This document shows positions 44,676 to 54,370 of a stretch of 64,000 nt of DNA, one piece after another (within the stretch, counting starts at the first letter, position 1; every line of letters starts with the position of its first letter). The notes beneath the pieces are model-generated. The model did not search any database. It was not told where the DNA came from and saw nothing but the letters and a program-made list of their open reading frames with translations. Position numbers and translations under genes: made by a program. Source of the stretch: Bacteroides cellulosilyticus DSM 14838. Lineage in GTDB: Bacteria > Bacteroidota > Bacteroidia > Bacteroidales > Bacteroidaceae. Location: assembly GCF_000158035.1 (NCBI RefSeq), contig NZ_EQ973490.1, positions 1,156,338-1,220,337 of the forward strand, read 5' to 3'.

Positions 44676-46673
44676 ATGATAAAATTTGGAAATTATAAAA
44701 GAGAATTCGGTTTTCTCGGCAGAATAGCCGCAATAACCGTTATTTTGGTTTCAAGCATTATGTTCGGTTCGTGCGAAAAATACTTGGACATTGACCAATA
44801 TGTGTACGATCAGACCACACTGGACTCCATTTTCCTTTCCCGCTCCAGAACGGAAGAGTATATCAATGGAGCGGCTGCTCTTCTTCCCGATGAATCAATA
44901 CTTATGAATGGTTGGGGATGGTCTTCTACATTGCCCAGTGGATTGGGCTCAGATGAAGCAATCGTTCCGTTTGTAACGAATGGAAATGCTATACTTTATG
45001 ATGAAGTGAAAGAAACGAACTCATGGTTTAATCCGTGGCCCGATTGCTATAAAGGAATCCGTAAGGCCAACATCGTATTGGAGAATATATCCAAAAACCA
45101 GGAGCTTACCGAGATGGAAATGCGTGATTTCAAGGGAAGGGCTTATTTTCTGCGGGCTTACTTCTATTTCTATTTGGTAAGATTGTACGGGCCTGTGGTT
45201 GTACTTCCCGACCGTCCTTTCGATACGGACGAAGATGTAGCGTCAGTTTCATTCGAGCGTTCCACTTACGATGAGTGTGTAGAGAAAATCTGTGCCGACT
45301 TTGAAGAAGCAGCTAAATTGCTGCCTGCAAGTCGTATAGATGCATTGCAGTATATACCTACCAAGGGTGCTGCTTTGGCGTTCAAAGCTCGTATGCAGCT
45401 CTATGCTGCCAGCCCCCTTTTCAATGGTAACAGTTACTATTCCGATTGGAAAGACTCAGAGGGCAGGAATTTCATTGCCCAGACGGAAGACAAGGTTAAG
45501 TGGGGAAAAGCTGCCGCCACGTTCAAGCGGATTATTGATATGAATAAGTATGCCATTCATACTGTATCCAAAATAGTGAATGAAAAGGGTACAGGCACAT
45601 TGCCTCTTCCCGAGACGGTATCTGATGCCGACTTCCCTGATGGAGCCGGAGGTATAGACCCCTATAAGTCATACAAGACGCTGTTTGATGGTACTTACCA
45701 GCCTGAGTTGGTTAAAGAATACATCTATTTTTCAAAAAATAATGGAAACTATATTCTTGTGACACCTTCCAAATTGGGGGGAATATCTTCATTTAGTGTT
45801 ACTTTAGATATGATTGATGAATACCGGATGGCTGACGGTAGACCGTTTAGTGAAGCTACTCAGGCGGAAAAATCATGGCAGGCAGTGGGACAAGATAAAA
45901 CATTCTCGTCAGATTATCTTCTTTCCGGAAACAGAGCTCATCGTGATGATGGTCGCGAACCGCGTTTTTATGCGGCTATTGGTTTCAATGCTTGTATCTG
46001 GCCTACAACTTCCCACCGTGACGGTTTGTCAGCAGGTACCAGAAACTATGTTACCGACTATTACTACGGAGGTAGTGCATCTGATATGAATAATAATGAT
46101 AACAGAACCAGGACCGGATATACCTGCCGGAAATATGTGCATCAGGATGATTGTATCTTTTGGAATGGAGTGGTAAAAGCGAAGACTTATCCGATATTCC
46201 GCTATGCCGAAGTATTGTTGGGGTATGTAGAAGCGATGAACGAAATGGAAGGTTCGTATACGGACGAAGATGGGCAGGTGACGGTTACTCGTGATGTGGA
46301 TCAAATGGTGAAATATTTCAATCAGATTCGTTATCGTGCCGGTCAACCGGGAATCACAACTGCCGATGCAGCCGACCAAAGCAGGATGCGTGAACTAATT
46401 AAGCATGAAAGGTTGATTGAGTTTGCTTTCGAAAGTCATCGTTATTGGGATTTGCGCCGTTGGAAAGATGCCTATGACGCTTACAACAAACCCATCAGAG
46501 GATTGGATGTAAGTGCTCGCGAATCACAACGCGAACAGTTCTATACAGAAAGAATCTGGAATACAGAAAAAACCATGAAACGTATGTTTTCCAACAAGAT
46601 GTATCTGTGGCCGCTTGACAGAAATGTGCTGAGAAAGAACGGTAAGTTGGTACAGAACCCAGGATGGAATTAA
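44676..46673 (+). CDS. susD: SusD-type (RagB/SusD) glycan-binding lipoprotein
   Basis: The 665-aa surface lipoprotein has a lipobox ending at Cys33 (SSIMFGSC). The SusD fold has helical TPR-like repeats (GRAYFLRAYFYFYLVRLYG near 150) and the late RHERLIEFAFESHRYWDLRRWK-type block (about 570-590, here KHERLIEF...RYWDLRRWKDA). It lids the SusC barrel and binds the target glycan. It is somewhat longer than the usual 500-600 residues. The next gene begins within 30 bp. Confidence 0.95.
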   Translation: MIKFGNYKREFGFLGRIAAITVILVSSIMFGSCEKYLDIDQYVYDQTTLDSIFLSRSRTEEYINGAAALLPDESILMNGWGWSSTLPSGLGSDEAIVPFVTNGNAILYDEVKETNSWFNPWPDCYKGIRKANIVLENISKNQELTEMEMRDFKGRAYFLRAYFYFYLVRLYGPVVVLPDRPFDTDEDVASVSFERSTYDECVEKICADFEEAAKLLPASRIDALQYIPTKGAALAFKARMQLYAASPLFNGNSYYSDWKDSEGRNFIAQTEDKVKWGKAAATFKRIIDMNKYAIHTVSKIVNEKGTGTLPLPETVSDADFPDGAGGIDPYKSYKTLFDGTYQPELVKEYIYFSKNNGNYILVTPSKLGGISSFSVTLDMIDEYRMADGRPFSEATQAEKSWQAVGQDKTFSSDYLLSGNRAHRDDGREPRFYAAIGFNACIWPTTSHRDGLSAGTRNYVTDYYYGGSASDMNNNDNRTRTGYTCRKYVHQDDCIFWNGVVKAKTYPIFRYAEVLLGYVEAMNEMEGSYTDEDGQVTVTRDVDQMVKYFNQIRYRAGQPGITTADAADQSRMRELIKHERLIEFAFESHRYWDLRRWKDAYDAYNKPIRGLDVSARESQREQFYTERIWNTEKTMKRMFSNKMYLWPLDRNVLRKNGKLVQNPGWN

Positions 46674-46698
46674 AATGAAAACAATAAAAGCTGATAAT

Positions 46699-47625
46699 AT
46701 GAAGAGAATAGCATTTTTTTCGATAACCTTGCTGTTGGCATGTATGGCGGGTTGCGACAATAAAATACCTATGGAAGAGAATTTATGGCCCGAAACGGTT
46801 TATCTGGTTGGGGCAAAAGATAAGATTATAAATAGAGATCTGAATATAGGTTATGAAAAAGATACCATATATGCATCGGTTGCCATCAGCGGTTCGCTGC
46901 CTACCAAGGAAGATATAACTGTTACTGTTGAAGAATTTCCTTCTGGTATTGAAAGTTATAACCAGAAAGAACTTGGTTCGGATGATATAAAGTATCGTAC
47001 GTTGACAAATGGTATCTATAGTTTTCCGCAAGAAAATGTAATTGTGAAAAAGGGTGAAGCCTATGGCACGTATCCTGTTCACATTGACCCATCCACTTTG
47101 CATATAGATTCGCTCTATATGATGGCGTTTAAACTTAGTGGAACATCTCGTTTTGAACTGGCTAAAGAAGATACAGTGGTGCTAATCCGTCTGAATCTGA
47201 TGAATGACTATTCAGGGCTTTATTATATGGACGGTGTGATTAAGCCTGCTGATAATCCGAAGGATTCTGTTATCTATAAGTCGCCTCGCACGTTGCAAGC
47301 TGTAGTCGATGGTAACACTGTACGTATGTATCATCAAAAGAATGAATGGTCAAAAGGTGCTACAGACTACAGACCCGATTATTGCTTTAATATCACCGTA
47401 AATCCGGATAATTCAGTGACTTTGAAGTCTTGGGATAAGTTTAACCTTGTCAGTGGTGGCGGTAAGTATTATCCCGAAATGGAAGTGTACGATTTGTGGT
47501 ATACTTTCAAAGAGGATGGTATGTTGAAGAAGACCCGGGGATTTGTGTACAAAGAGCGTAAGAACGATGATGAAGTACGCAAGATAAACGACTGGATGGA
47601 AGAAAATAGAAAGTACGATTATTAA
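46699..47625 (+). CDS. DUF4361-type surface lipoprotein
   Basis: The 308-aa lipoprotein (start at 46699, lipobox ending at Cys19, LACMAGC) has an N-terminal DUF1735-like domain and a C-terminal DUF4361-like domain marked by DYSGLYYMDGVI. Members follow susD in many loci and probably bind glycan. An in-frame ATG at 46675 would add eight residues before the signal peptide. A hairpin terminator follows at 47685. Confidence 0.8.
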   Translation: MKRIAFFSITLLLACMAGCDNKIPMEENLWPETVYLVGAKDKIINRDLNIGYEKDTIYASVAISGSLPTKEDITVTVEEFPSGIESYNQKELGSDDIKYRTLTNGIYSFPQENVIVKKGEAYGTYPVHIDPSTLHIDSLYMMAFKLSGTSRFELAKEDTVVLIRLNLMNDYSGLYYMDGVIKPADNPKDSVIYKSPRTLQAVVDGNTVRMYHQKNEWSKGATDYRPDYCFNITVNPDNSVTLKSWDKFNLVSGGGKYYPEMEVYDLWYTFKEDGMLKKTRGFVYKERKNDDEVRKINDWMEENRKYDY

Positions 47626-47684
47626 AAGATTCTATTTTAAGGTAAAGTTAGATTGCATTTTTTATTACCATTAGTTTAAGAAGG

Positions 47685-47712
47685 TGGTGCTTCGTGAGAA
47701 GCACCATTTTCT
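47685..47712 (+). terminator. Hairpin terminator inside the locus
   Basis: TGGTGCTTC and GAAGCACCA form a 9-bp stem with a GTGA tetraloop, followed by TTTTCTGT. It separates the lipoprotein/susCD genes from the MG2-plug and GH5-GH43 genes and may lower expression of the latter. Confidence 0.7.
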
Positions 47713-47735
47713 GTAAATTATATAAAATCTATATC

Positions 47736-50387
47736 ATGAGAACCTATTTTTTCTCTTTATTATTCCTGTGTATGCAAAATGTATTTGCACAAGCACCATT
47801 AGCAGTGGAAACGGATTCTATGAGTGTAGAAAACCTTTTTCTACAGCAAATGTCGCATTTCCCTCAGGAAAAGCTTTACCTTCAGACAGACCGTGGCATT
47901 TACATGTCCGGTGAAACCCTTTGGTTCAGGGCACATTTAGTAGATGCTCTTATGTTAAAGCAAGCTAATGCCAGTCGATATGTATATGTAGAGTTGGTGA
48001 ATCCGTTGGGCAACTTGGTGGAGAGAGTGAAAATAAGACCGGACTCTTTGGGATGTTTTTACGGACATATTCCATTGGGTGAAGATCTGCCGGAAGGCAA
48101 CTATTCTCTCAGAGCCTACACTTGGTTCATGCAGAATATAGGTGAAGAGTACTTTCCCCATAAACTGATTTATATATCCGATCCCGTATCCGAAGCGATA
48201 TCTCCGGAAATCAGTTATTCTGCTGAAAACAACGATATTCATGCGGAAATACATTTTCTCAGTAAACCGGACAACCGATCCGTCACTCCCACACAAGCCA
48301 TTCTTTTCCCCGATGGAGACAGGGACAAAGAAGGAAAAGTCTTATCATTGGAAGGGGAAAATATCCATTACACTTTCAAGAAGAAGGAGATTCCTGCTTC
48401 GCGCACGTTTTTGTTACAGACAGTGTATGACGGAAAAATTTCCAATCGCTATTTCAGAATCCCCGAATTGAGTAAAACCTTTGATGTGGCTTTCTTCCCC
48501 GAAGGAGGTCATGCAGCTCAATCCACCACGATCAAAATGGCATTTAAGGCCATCGATGCAGATGGTTTGTCTACAGAGGTAGAAGGTCAAGTATTTGACG
48601 AAGAAGGTCAGGTATGTGCCGATTTCAAAAGCCAGCATTTGGGTATGGGGAGTTTTCGGATGTATTATGTTCCCGGAAAAAAGTATCATGCCGTTTGTAG
48701 TGACGGAACAGGTGTTTCCAAGCGTTTTGATTTGCCCGAACCTTCTCCGGATGCTATTTCCCTGAATACACTTTGGTCTAGAGATTATTTGCGGGTAAGT
48801 CTTTCCAAATCACCCGATACCCCATTGGGTACTTCGCTGACACTGGTGGCGCATTTGCGGGGCATCGTTCTGTATGCACAACCCTGGGATGATAAACAAA
48901 ATTATGTTGACTTTGAAAAAGACTTTTTTCCGGCGGGCATCGTTCATTTTCTGCTGGTTGATGAAGGAAGAAATATTCTGAGCGAACGTTTAGTGTTTTC
49001 TCTGCAAAAAAGTGCACTGGCGCAGACTGAAGTCCGGCTTGACCGTGAAAACTACTTGGCAAGAGAGAAGGTAGATATGGATATACAGATTAAAGATATA
49101 AATGGAAACCCCATGTCAGGCAACTTCGCACTTGCAGTTGTTGACAGAACAGACGTGAAGCCGGATACCGTTTCCAACATTGTTTCCACCTTATTGCTCA
49201 CTTCCGATCTTAAAGGACACATTGAGTCACCGTTGAGTTACCTGCAAGACAACCGCAGTTCTTCCTATGCCCTGGATTTGCTGATGATGACACAAGGCTG
49301 GCGGAAATACAACATACCGGAGGTCTTGAAAGGCAACGTAACCAGCGCATTACCCTATAATTTGGAATTGGGTGACGAAGTTTCCGGTAAAGTAGAGGGC
49401 TTGTTTTCTGCATTGAAAGAGGGAAATATCTCTTTGCTCGCCCTTAAAGATTCACTCATCGGGACAGAACTGACGAAGCCTGACCGGAATGGGCGGTTTG
49501 TATTCGATAAACTGGAATATCCCAGTGGTACTCACTATATTGTCCAGGCGCTCAGCAAGAAAGGTTCTTCAAAAGTTTTTATCGAACTGGATCCTTACAA
49601 ATCGTTTCCTGCTCCCCGAATCGGGTGTATTCCCCGCATTGAAAAGCCGCATATAGAAGAAAACTATATGGCAAAGATGGACCAAAAATATACTATAGAA
49701 AATGGAATGAGAGTCTATAATCTGGCGGAAGTGATAGTGACAGGTAGAAGAGAGAGAGTTGTAAAAACGGAATCTCCCTTTTATTCGGTGGGAGTTTCGA
49801 AGGTGCTGACGGAAGAGGATGTAAAAAAAGGACATTTTATTTCTACATACGACCTCTTGCGACGTTTGCCAGGTATTACTATCACGAATAATGAAGTGCG
49901 TTATCGATTTGCTCCGGTCATGGTGTTGCTGGACAATGTTCCCGAAGAAAACTTTGATTTTGACCTGTTGGACGTGGATGACATCAAAGATGTTTTTTAC
50001 TCCCCTGCCACTTCTGTCGGTCCTCTTTACGGGTCGGCTGCGGGAAATGGTGCCATAGTAGTCACTACGAAGAATGGGTTTATACAGAAAAATAAAATGA
50101 ACAGCAATATGCAGACTATTACGACTTTAGGTTATCAGCAAACTGTAGAATTCTACTCACCGGCGTATGACACGGAAGCAAAGAAAGAATCCGTCAAGCC
50201 AGACTTACGTTCTACGATATACTGGAATCCGAGCGTGCAGGTTGATGAATCGGGAACTGTTCACGTCAGCTTTTATACAGCTGATTCTGCTGCCGATTAT
50301 GGGGTAGTGATAGAAGGTGTTTGTACATCGGGTAATCTCATTTATTCAGGTGAAAAAGTAATATCGCGGCATAGCGATTCTTATTAA
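47736..50387 (+). CDS. MG2-plug protein without barrel
   Basis: The 883-aa exported protein (start at 47736, MRTYFFSLLFLCMQNVFAQ) begins with a macroglobulin MG2-like region (YLQTDRGIYMSGETLWFRAHLVD). Further beta-sandwich domains follow, and late in the protein there is a TonB-receptor plug (about 680-800: LAEVIVTGRRE, YDLLRRLPGITI, VMVLLDN, LYGSAAGNGAIVVTTKNG). No barrel follows, only about 90 more residues. Such proteins are common in Bacteroides and may sit at the outer membrane with a TonB system; the role is unknown. It lies between susCD and the GH5-GH43 gene. Confidence 0.75.
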   Translation: MRTYFFSLLFLCMQNVFAQAPLAVETDSMSVENLFLQQMSHFPQEKLYLQTDRGIYMSGETLWFRAHLVDALMLKQANASRYVYVELVNPLGNLVERVKIRPDSLGCFYGHIPLGEDLPEGNYSLRAYTWFMQNIGEEYFPHKLIYISDPVSEAISPEISYSAENNDIHAEIHFLSKPDNRSVTPTQAILFPDGDRDKEGKVLSLEGENIHYTFKKKEIPASRTFLLQTVYDGKISNRYFRIPELSKTFDVAFFPEGGHAAQSTTIKMAFKAIDADGLSTEVEGQVFDEEGQVCADFKSQHLGMGSFRMYYVPGKKYHAVCSDGTGVSKRFDLPEPSPDAISLNTLWSRDYLRVSLSKSPDTPLGTSLTLVAHLRGIVLYAQPWDDKQNYVDFEKDFFPAGIVHFLLVDEGRNILSERLVFSLQKSALAQTEVRLDRENYLAREKVDMDIQIKDINGNPMSGNFALAVVDRTDVKPDTVSNIVSTLLLTSDLKGHIESPLSYLQDNRSSSYALDLLMMTQGWRKYNIPEVLKGNVTSALPYNLELGDEVSGKVEGLFSALKEGNISLLALKDSLIGTELTKPDRNGRFVFDKLEYPSGTHYIVQALSKKGSSKVFIELDPYKSFPAPRIGCIPRIEKPHIEENYMAKMDQKYTIENGMRVYNLAEVIVTGRRERVVKTESPFYSVGVSKVLTEEDVKKGHFISTYDLLRRLPGITITNNEVRYRFAPVMVLLDNVPEENFDFDLLDVDDIKDVFYSPATSVGPLYGSAAGNGAIVVTTKNGFIQKNKMNSNMQTITTLGYQQTVEFYSPAYDTEAKKESVKPDLRSTIYWNPSVQVDESGTVHVSFYTADSAADYGVVIEGVCTSGNLIYSGEKVISRHSDSY

Positions 50388-50419
50388 TTTTTTGTTGAAG
50401 TAATTTAAATATATAGCTT

Positions 50420-53400
50420 ATGAAAAACATTACAAACGTATTTTACGAATTTCTTATAGCTTTATGTTGTTTGATGTCTTCTTCTGCACTTTGGGCATGG
50501 GAAGATATGTCGATGCCTCGACTGCATGTTGAAGGCCGTTACCTGGTAGACCCGCATGGGAATAAAGTGAACCTGCATGGGTTTGCGCAGACCTATAGTC
50601 CGTGGTTCAATGAGATGGGGCAGAAGTGGGACAATTATGATGTGGAGAAATGCTTGAAATACAATCAAGGGTTGATTGATGACATTATGGCTGCCGGTTG
50701 GAAAATGAATTTTCTTCGATTACATATGGACCCGTATTGGTCAAATTCTCCGGGAATTCATGTAGAAGGAGAGAATGACATTTCAGCATTCGATTTCAAT
50801 CGGTTTAAAAACTATCTTGATAGGGTATTTATTCCGATGGCGGAATATGCTGTCTCGAAAGGACTTTATGTAGTCATGCGTCCTCCCGGAGTATGTCCGG
50901 AAAAAATAGCTGTAGGAGATGAGTATAATCAGTATCTCATTAAAGTATGGACACACGTAGCCCAACATCCGAAATTGAAGAATCATCCCAACATTATGTT
51001 TGAACTGGCCAACGAACCGATTAATATACTTGGTCCCGATGGTACTTACGGAGCCGGTTCGCAGGGACACTTCGATAAACTGAAAGAGTATTTTCAGTCG
51101 GTGGTAGATGCGATGCGTGCACAAGGTTGCGGTAACATTCTTTGGATACCTGGTCTGGGTTATCAAGGGTTGTATAAAGGGTTTGCCGTCAATCCTATCG
51201 AAGGAGATAACATCGGTTATGCGGTACATCTCTATCCGGGTTGGATGGGAAGTGATGGAGAAAATGGGGATGGTGGTTCCAGTACGGGAGGCTATGAACC
51301 TTTCCAGAAGGGATGGGATGATTCCGTAGCTCCGGTAGCATCATTCGCGCCTATCATGATAACAGAAATGGATTGGGCACCGTCAAAATATAACGCTTCG
51401 TGGGGGAAGGCTCATACCGGTACATTCGGTGGTCCCGGTTTTGGAGCAAATATGAAACATATTGTAGATAATTCGGGTAATGTAAGCTGGCTTATTTTTA
51501 CGGGTGCTGATTTGTTGGCAAAATTTAAGGATACTCCACCTGCTGAGGGAGAAGCGTACACCTTCCTGACCGATCCCGAAGCCTGTCCGTGGCCTACCTA
51601 TCATTGGTATCAGGAGTATGCAAAGGAAAATTATCCACGTCCTGATTTTACTTATCAGTCACATAGTGATAATGGGGATGGCACATACACTAATCCTGTT
51701 ATATTCGGTGACTTTCCTGATCCGGATGTAATCCGTGTGGGTGATGTCTATTATATGGTATCCACCACCATGTACATTTTCCCCGGAGCCACCATTCTGA
51801 AATCTTATGATTTGGTGAACTGGGAGTATTGCTGTAATCCGTTGGAGCGCATAGAGGCATCCGATGGTTATAATCTTGAAAATGGTCAGAACCGTTACAG
51901 CCGTGGCCAGTGGGCAACAGCTCTTCAATATCATAACGGCAAGTTCTATCTCCTGTTTACTACACTGGATGAAGGTGGATACCTATTGACCACTACCGAC
52001 ATTGAAGGTGAATGGGAAAAGAAGAAGCTAAATGATGGCTTTTATGATTGCGGATTGCTTTTTGATAATGATAAAATATACGTAGTTTACGGTATCAACC
52101 AGCTTCGTATAGCCGAATTAGATGAAGATTTCAATAAAATTCCCGGCAGTGATAAGGATGTGGTTAAATGGTCTTTCCGCGAAGGGCTTGAAGGGAGCCG
52201 TTTGTATAAGATAGGTGAGTATTATTACATTTACTCTACGTATGGAGGATGGCCTGCTTTTCAAACTGTTTTCCGCTCCAAGGATATCTATGGACCTTAT
52301 GAGGAAAAGAAGCTGATAGACGATGACAACATTCATCAGGGAGCTTTGGTAGAAACGCAGACCGGAGAGTGGTGGACTATGCTTTTCTATGATAAAGGTG
52401 CTTATGGACGATTCCCTAACCTGCAACCCGTAAAATGGGTGGATGGCTGGCCTGAAATAGGTGAGAACGGAAAAGGAGTCACTACCTATCGTAAGCCCGA
52501 TGTTGGCAGGGAATACCCCATAAAGTCATTGCCTACCAATGATAATTTCAGGCATTATAAATTAGGACTACAATGGGGATGGAATCATAATGCGGACAGA
52601 TCAAAATGGTCGTTGACTGAACATGCCGGTTATTTGCGGTTGTATACGGCAAATGTTACCGACAGCCTGCATAAAGCCAAGAACACATTGACTCAGAGAA
52701 TTCTGGGGTATCCTCAGGACTTGGAACATTCCTATGGCACGGTCAGGATGGAGATAGGCGAGATGCAGGAAGGCGATGTGGCAGGATTGGCAGTATTTCA
52801 GGACCCTTATGCGTTTATTGGCGTTAAAGTCATAGATGGGCAGAAGCGGTTGGTTTATACCACTGCCCCTGTAGTATCGTCAGCTGCAAAATCGGAGCAG
52901 ATAGGAGAAGTGGTCACTGAACAGGTAATCTATTTGCGCGCTATTGCCAATTACAACACAAGTAGGGCAAGCTTCTATTACAGCCTGGACAACAAGACCT
53001 ATACGAAATTTGGGGATGACCTGAACATGAAGTATGATCTGACGGTATTCACGGGCAATAAGTTCGCTATCTTTAATTATGCAACTGTCCAGACAGGTGG
53101 CTATGTGGATGTAGACTGGTTCTCTACCGAACCGGAGTTTGATGAAGCATTCTATTTTGACGACTCTTTTGAGGGGTATAGTGAAGAATCATTGACCTTA
53201 ACCGAATTGACCATCAATGGAAAAGAAGAGCTCACTTTGCTTACCGGAAGTTCTTCTACAATTACAGTGAAAGGAATATATGCCGATGGCCATACGGAAG
53301 ATATTACCATGGCGGCCGATTATGAAAATCAGAATCCGGATGTCATACGTGTAACTAACGGACGTATAATGGCTTTGCAAGATGGAGAGAGTGATATAAT

Positions 53401-54037
53401 TATCAGTTATAAAGGCCCGTTGGGTGACCGTCAGTCTTTAAAGATTCACGTCACTTCTTCTACTTTTCCGCTAACTGCAGAACTGTTTAATCCCAATATT
53501 TGGGAGACTGGTTCTTTTGATGAGAATACACATACATTGGTGACCGGACAGTATGGTTTCGGTGGCTGGTGGTACGATAACGGTATTGATTTGTCGGAAT
53601 ATAAATACGTTGTGGCAAAAATAGGCAATGATAACTCAAACAACGGTGCTTCATTTCGTTTATTTGATGAGAATAGCTATTGGTCGGGAGCTGCTGAGTA
53701 TGAAGTTAGGAACAGTAAGCAAGTGGTTGTTGATTTGAATAATATGTATAAGAGTAATTCTAAAGTGAAACTTGATCCGAGCCACATTTATGGTGTAGGT
53801 TTCTGGTCGTTCGGCGGCAGCCCTATTATTATCGATAAAGTCTATCTGACTAATTCCGATGATTACGAAGATCCTACGGGCATCGAGGATGTGACCGTGG
53901 ATAAAGATCCTCTGGTAGATGTCTATACCATTACGGGAATCAAGCTTCGCACTCAGGTGCGCAGAAGTGAGGTGATCCGGGAACTACCTGCAGGAATTTA
54001 TATTGTGGGAAGAGAGAAGGTTGCCATATTGAAGTAA
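50420..54037 (+). CDS. GH5-GH43 fusion glycanase
   Basis: The 1205-aa exported enzyme has a signal peptide (about 1-26). The GH5 barrel (about 32-405) has acid/base Glu199 in FELANEP and nucleophile Glu316 in ITEMDW. The GH43 five-bladed propeller (about 420-690) has Asp434 in PDPD and acid Glu591 in LEGSRL. A DUF1349/beta-xylosidase C2-like sandwich (about 700-915), a Big-type domain (about 930-1015), a galactose-binding-like sandwich (1020-1150) and a C-terminal sorting-like domain follow (ITGIKLRTQ...LPAGIYIVGREKVAILK). The GH5 part should cut a beta-linked backbone and the GH43 part should remove arabinose or xylose. Together they suggest a substituted hemicellulose such as arabinoxylan; the exact substrate is inference. 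Confidence 0.88.
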   Translation: MKNITNVFYEFLIALCCLMSSSALWAWEDMSMPRLHVEGRYLVDPHGNKVNLHGFAQTYSPWFNEMGQKWDNYDVEKCLKYNQGLIDDIMAAGWKMNFLRLHMDPYWSNSPGIHVEGENDISAFDFNRFKNYLDRVFIPMAEYAVSKGLYVVMRPPGVCPEKIAVGDEYNQYLIKVWTHVAQHPKLKNHPNIMFELANEPINILGPDGTYGAGSQGHFDKLKEYFQSVVDAMRAQGCGNILWIPGLGYQGLYKGFAVNPIEGDNIGYAVHLYPGWMGSDGENGDGGSSTGGYEPFQKGWDDSVAPVASFAPIMITEMDWAPSKYNASWGKAHTGTFGGPGFGANMKHIVDNSGNVSWLIFTGADLLAKFKDTPPAEGEAYTFLTDPEACPWPTYHWYQEYAKENYPRPDFTYQSHSDNGDGTYTNPVIFGDFPDPDVIRVGDVYYMVSTTMYIFPGATILKSYDLVNWEYCCNPLERIEASDGYNLENGQNRYSRGQWATALQYHNGKFYLLFTTLDEGGYLLTTTDIEGEWEKKKLNDGFYDCGLLFDNDKIYVVYGINQLRIAELDEDFNKIPGSDKDVVKWSFREGLEGSRLYKIGEYYYIYSTYGGWPAFQTVFRSKDIYGPYEEKKLIDDDNIHQGALVETQTGEWWTMLFYDKGAYGRFPNLQPVKWVDGWPEIGENGKGVTTYRKPDVGREYPIKSLPTNDNFRHYKLGLQWGWNHNADRSKWSLTEHAGYLRLYTANVTDSLHKAKNTLTQRILGYPQDLEHSYGTVRMEIGEMQEGDVAGLAVFQDPYAFIGVKVIDGQKRLVYTTAPVVSSAAKSEQIGEVVTEQVIYLRAIANYNTSRASFYYSLDNKTYTKFGDDLNMKYDLTVFTGNKFAIFNYATVQTGGYVDVDWFSTEPEFDEAFYFDDSFEGYSEESLTLTELTINGKEELTLLTGSSSTITVKGIYADGHTEDITMAADYENQNPDVIRVTNGRIMALQDGESDIIISYKGPLGDRQSLKIHVTSSTFPLTAELFNPNIWETGSFDENTHTLVTGQYGFGGWWYDNGIDLSEYKYVVAKIGNDNSNNGASFRLFDENSYWSGAAEYEVRNSKQVVVDLNNMYKSNSKVKLDPSHIYGVGFWSFGGSPIIIDKVYLTNSDDYEDPTGIEDVTVDKDPLVDVYTITGIKLRTQVRRSEVIRELPAGIYIVGREKVAILK

Positions 54038-54151
54038 TAACGATGATAAAATCTGATTAGTTTACATAAGTGAACAACTAACTTTTTAGAAAACATATTT
54101 ATAAGGATGATATAATCCAGCCTACAGGTATTTATAACCCTGTTTTGAAAG

Positions 54152-54239
54152 GGCTACACCTTTTTGTCCGGATGGCTACACCCTTTTACTCTCATGGCTA
54201 CACCTTTTCATATAAAGGGTGTAGTCATTCCAAAAGGAT
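54152..54239. repeat. 22-bp tandem array, three direct and one inverted unit
   Basis: GGCTACACC occurs at 54152, 54174 and 54196, 22 bp apart, each followed by a T-rich run. The next 22-bp slot (54218) holds the inverted form GGTGTAG. The last two units form a hairpin (ATGGCTACACC with GGGTGTAGTCAT). It lies between the GH5-GH43 and TlpA-like genes. Confidence 0.75.
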
Positions 54240-54308
54240 ACTTTACTCTTAAATATAAGTTATTGAAAAATATTTATTTAAAATAAAAAGTCTTTCCTTT
54301 TTATTGCT

Positions 54309-54316
54309 TATATTTG
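54309..54316 (+). promoter_or_regulatory. -7 element for the TlpA-like gene
   Basis: TATATTTG, 55 bp before the ATG at 54371. The upstream TATTTATTTAAAA is AT-rich, but does not clearly match the HTCS operator. Confidence 0.55.
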
Positions 54317-54370
54317 TCAGAGTGAGCAACCTTTAAATTTTAGTAGAAATTAATCATATACAACTATACC

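Noticed and set aside
54250-54316. Third HTCS operator before the TlpA-like gene
   Set aside because: The AT-rich TATTTATTTAAAA is 2 bp off the required distance, and no first repeat is found 21 bp upstream.
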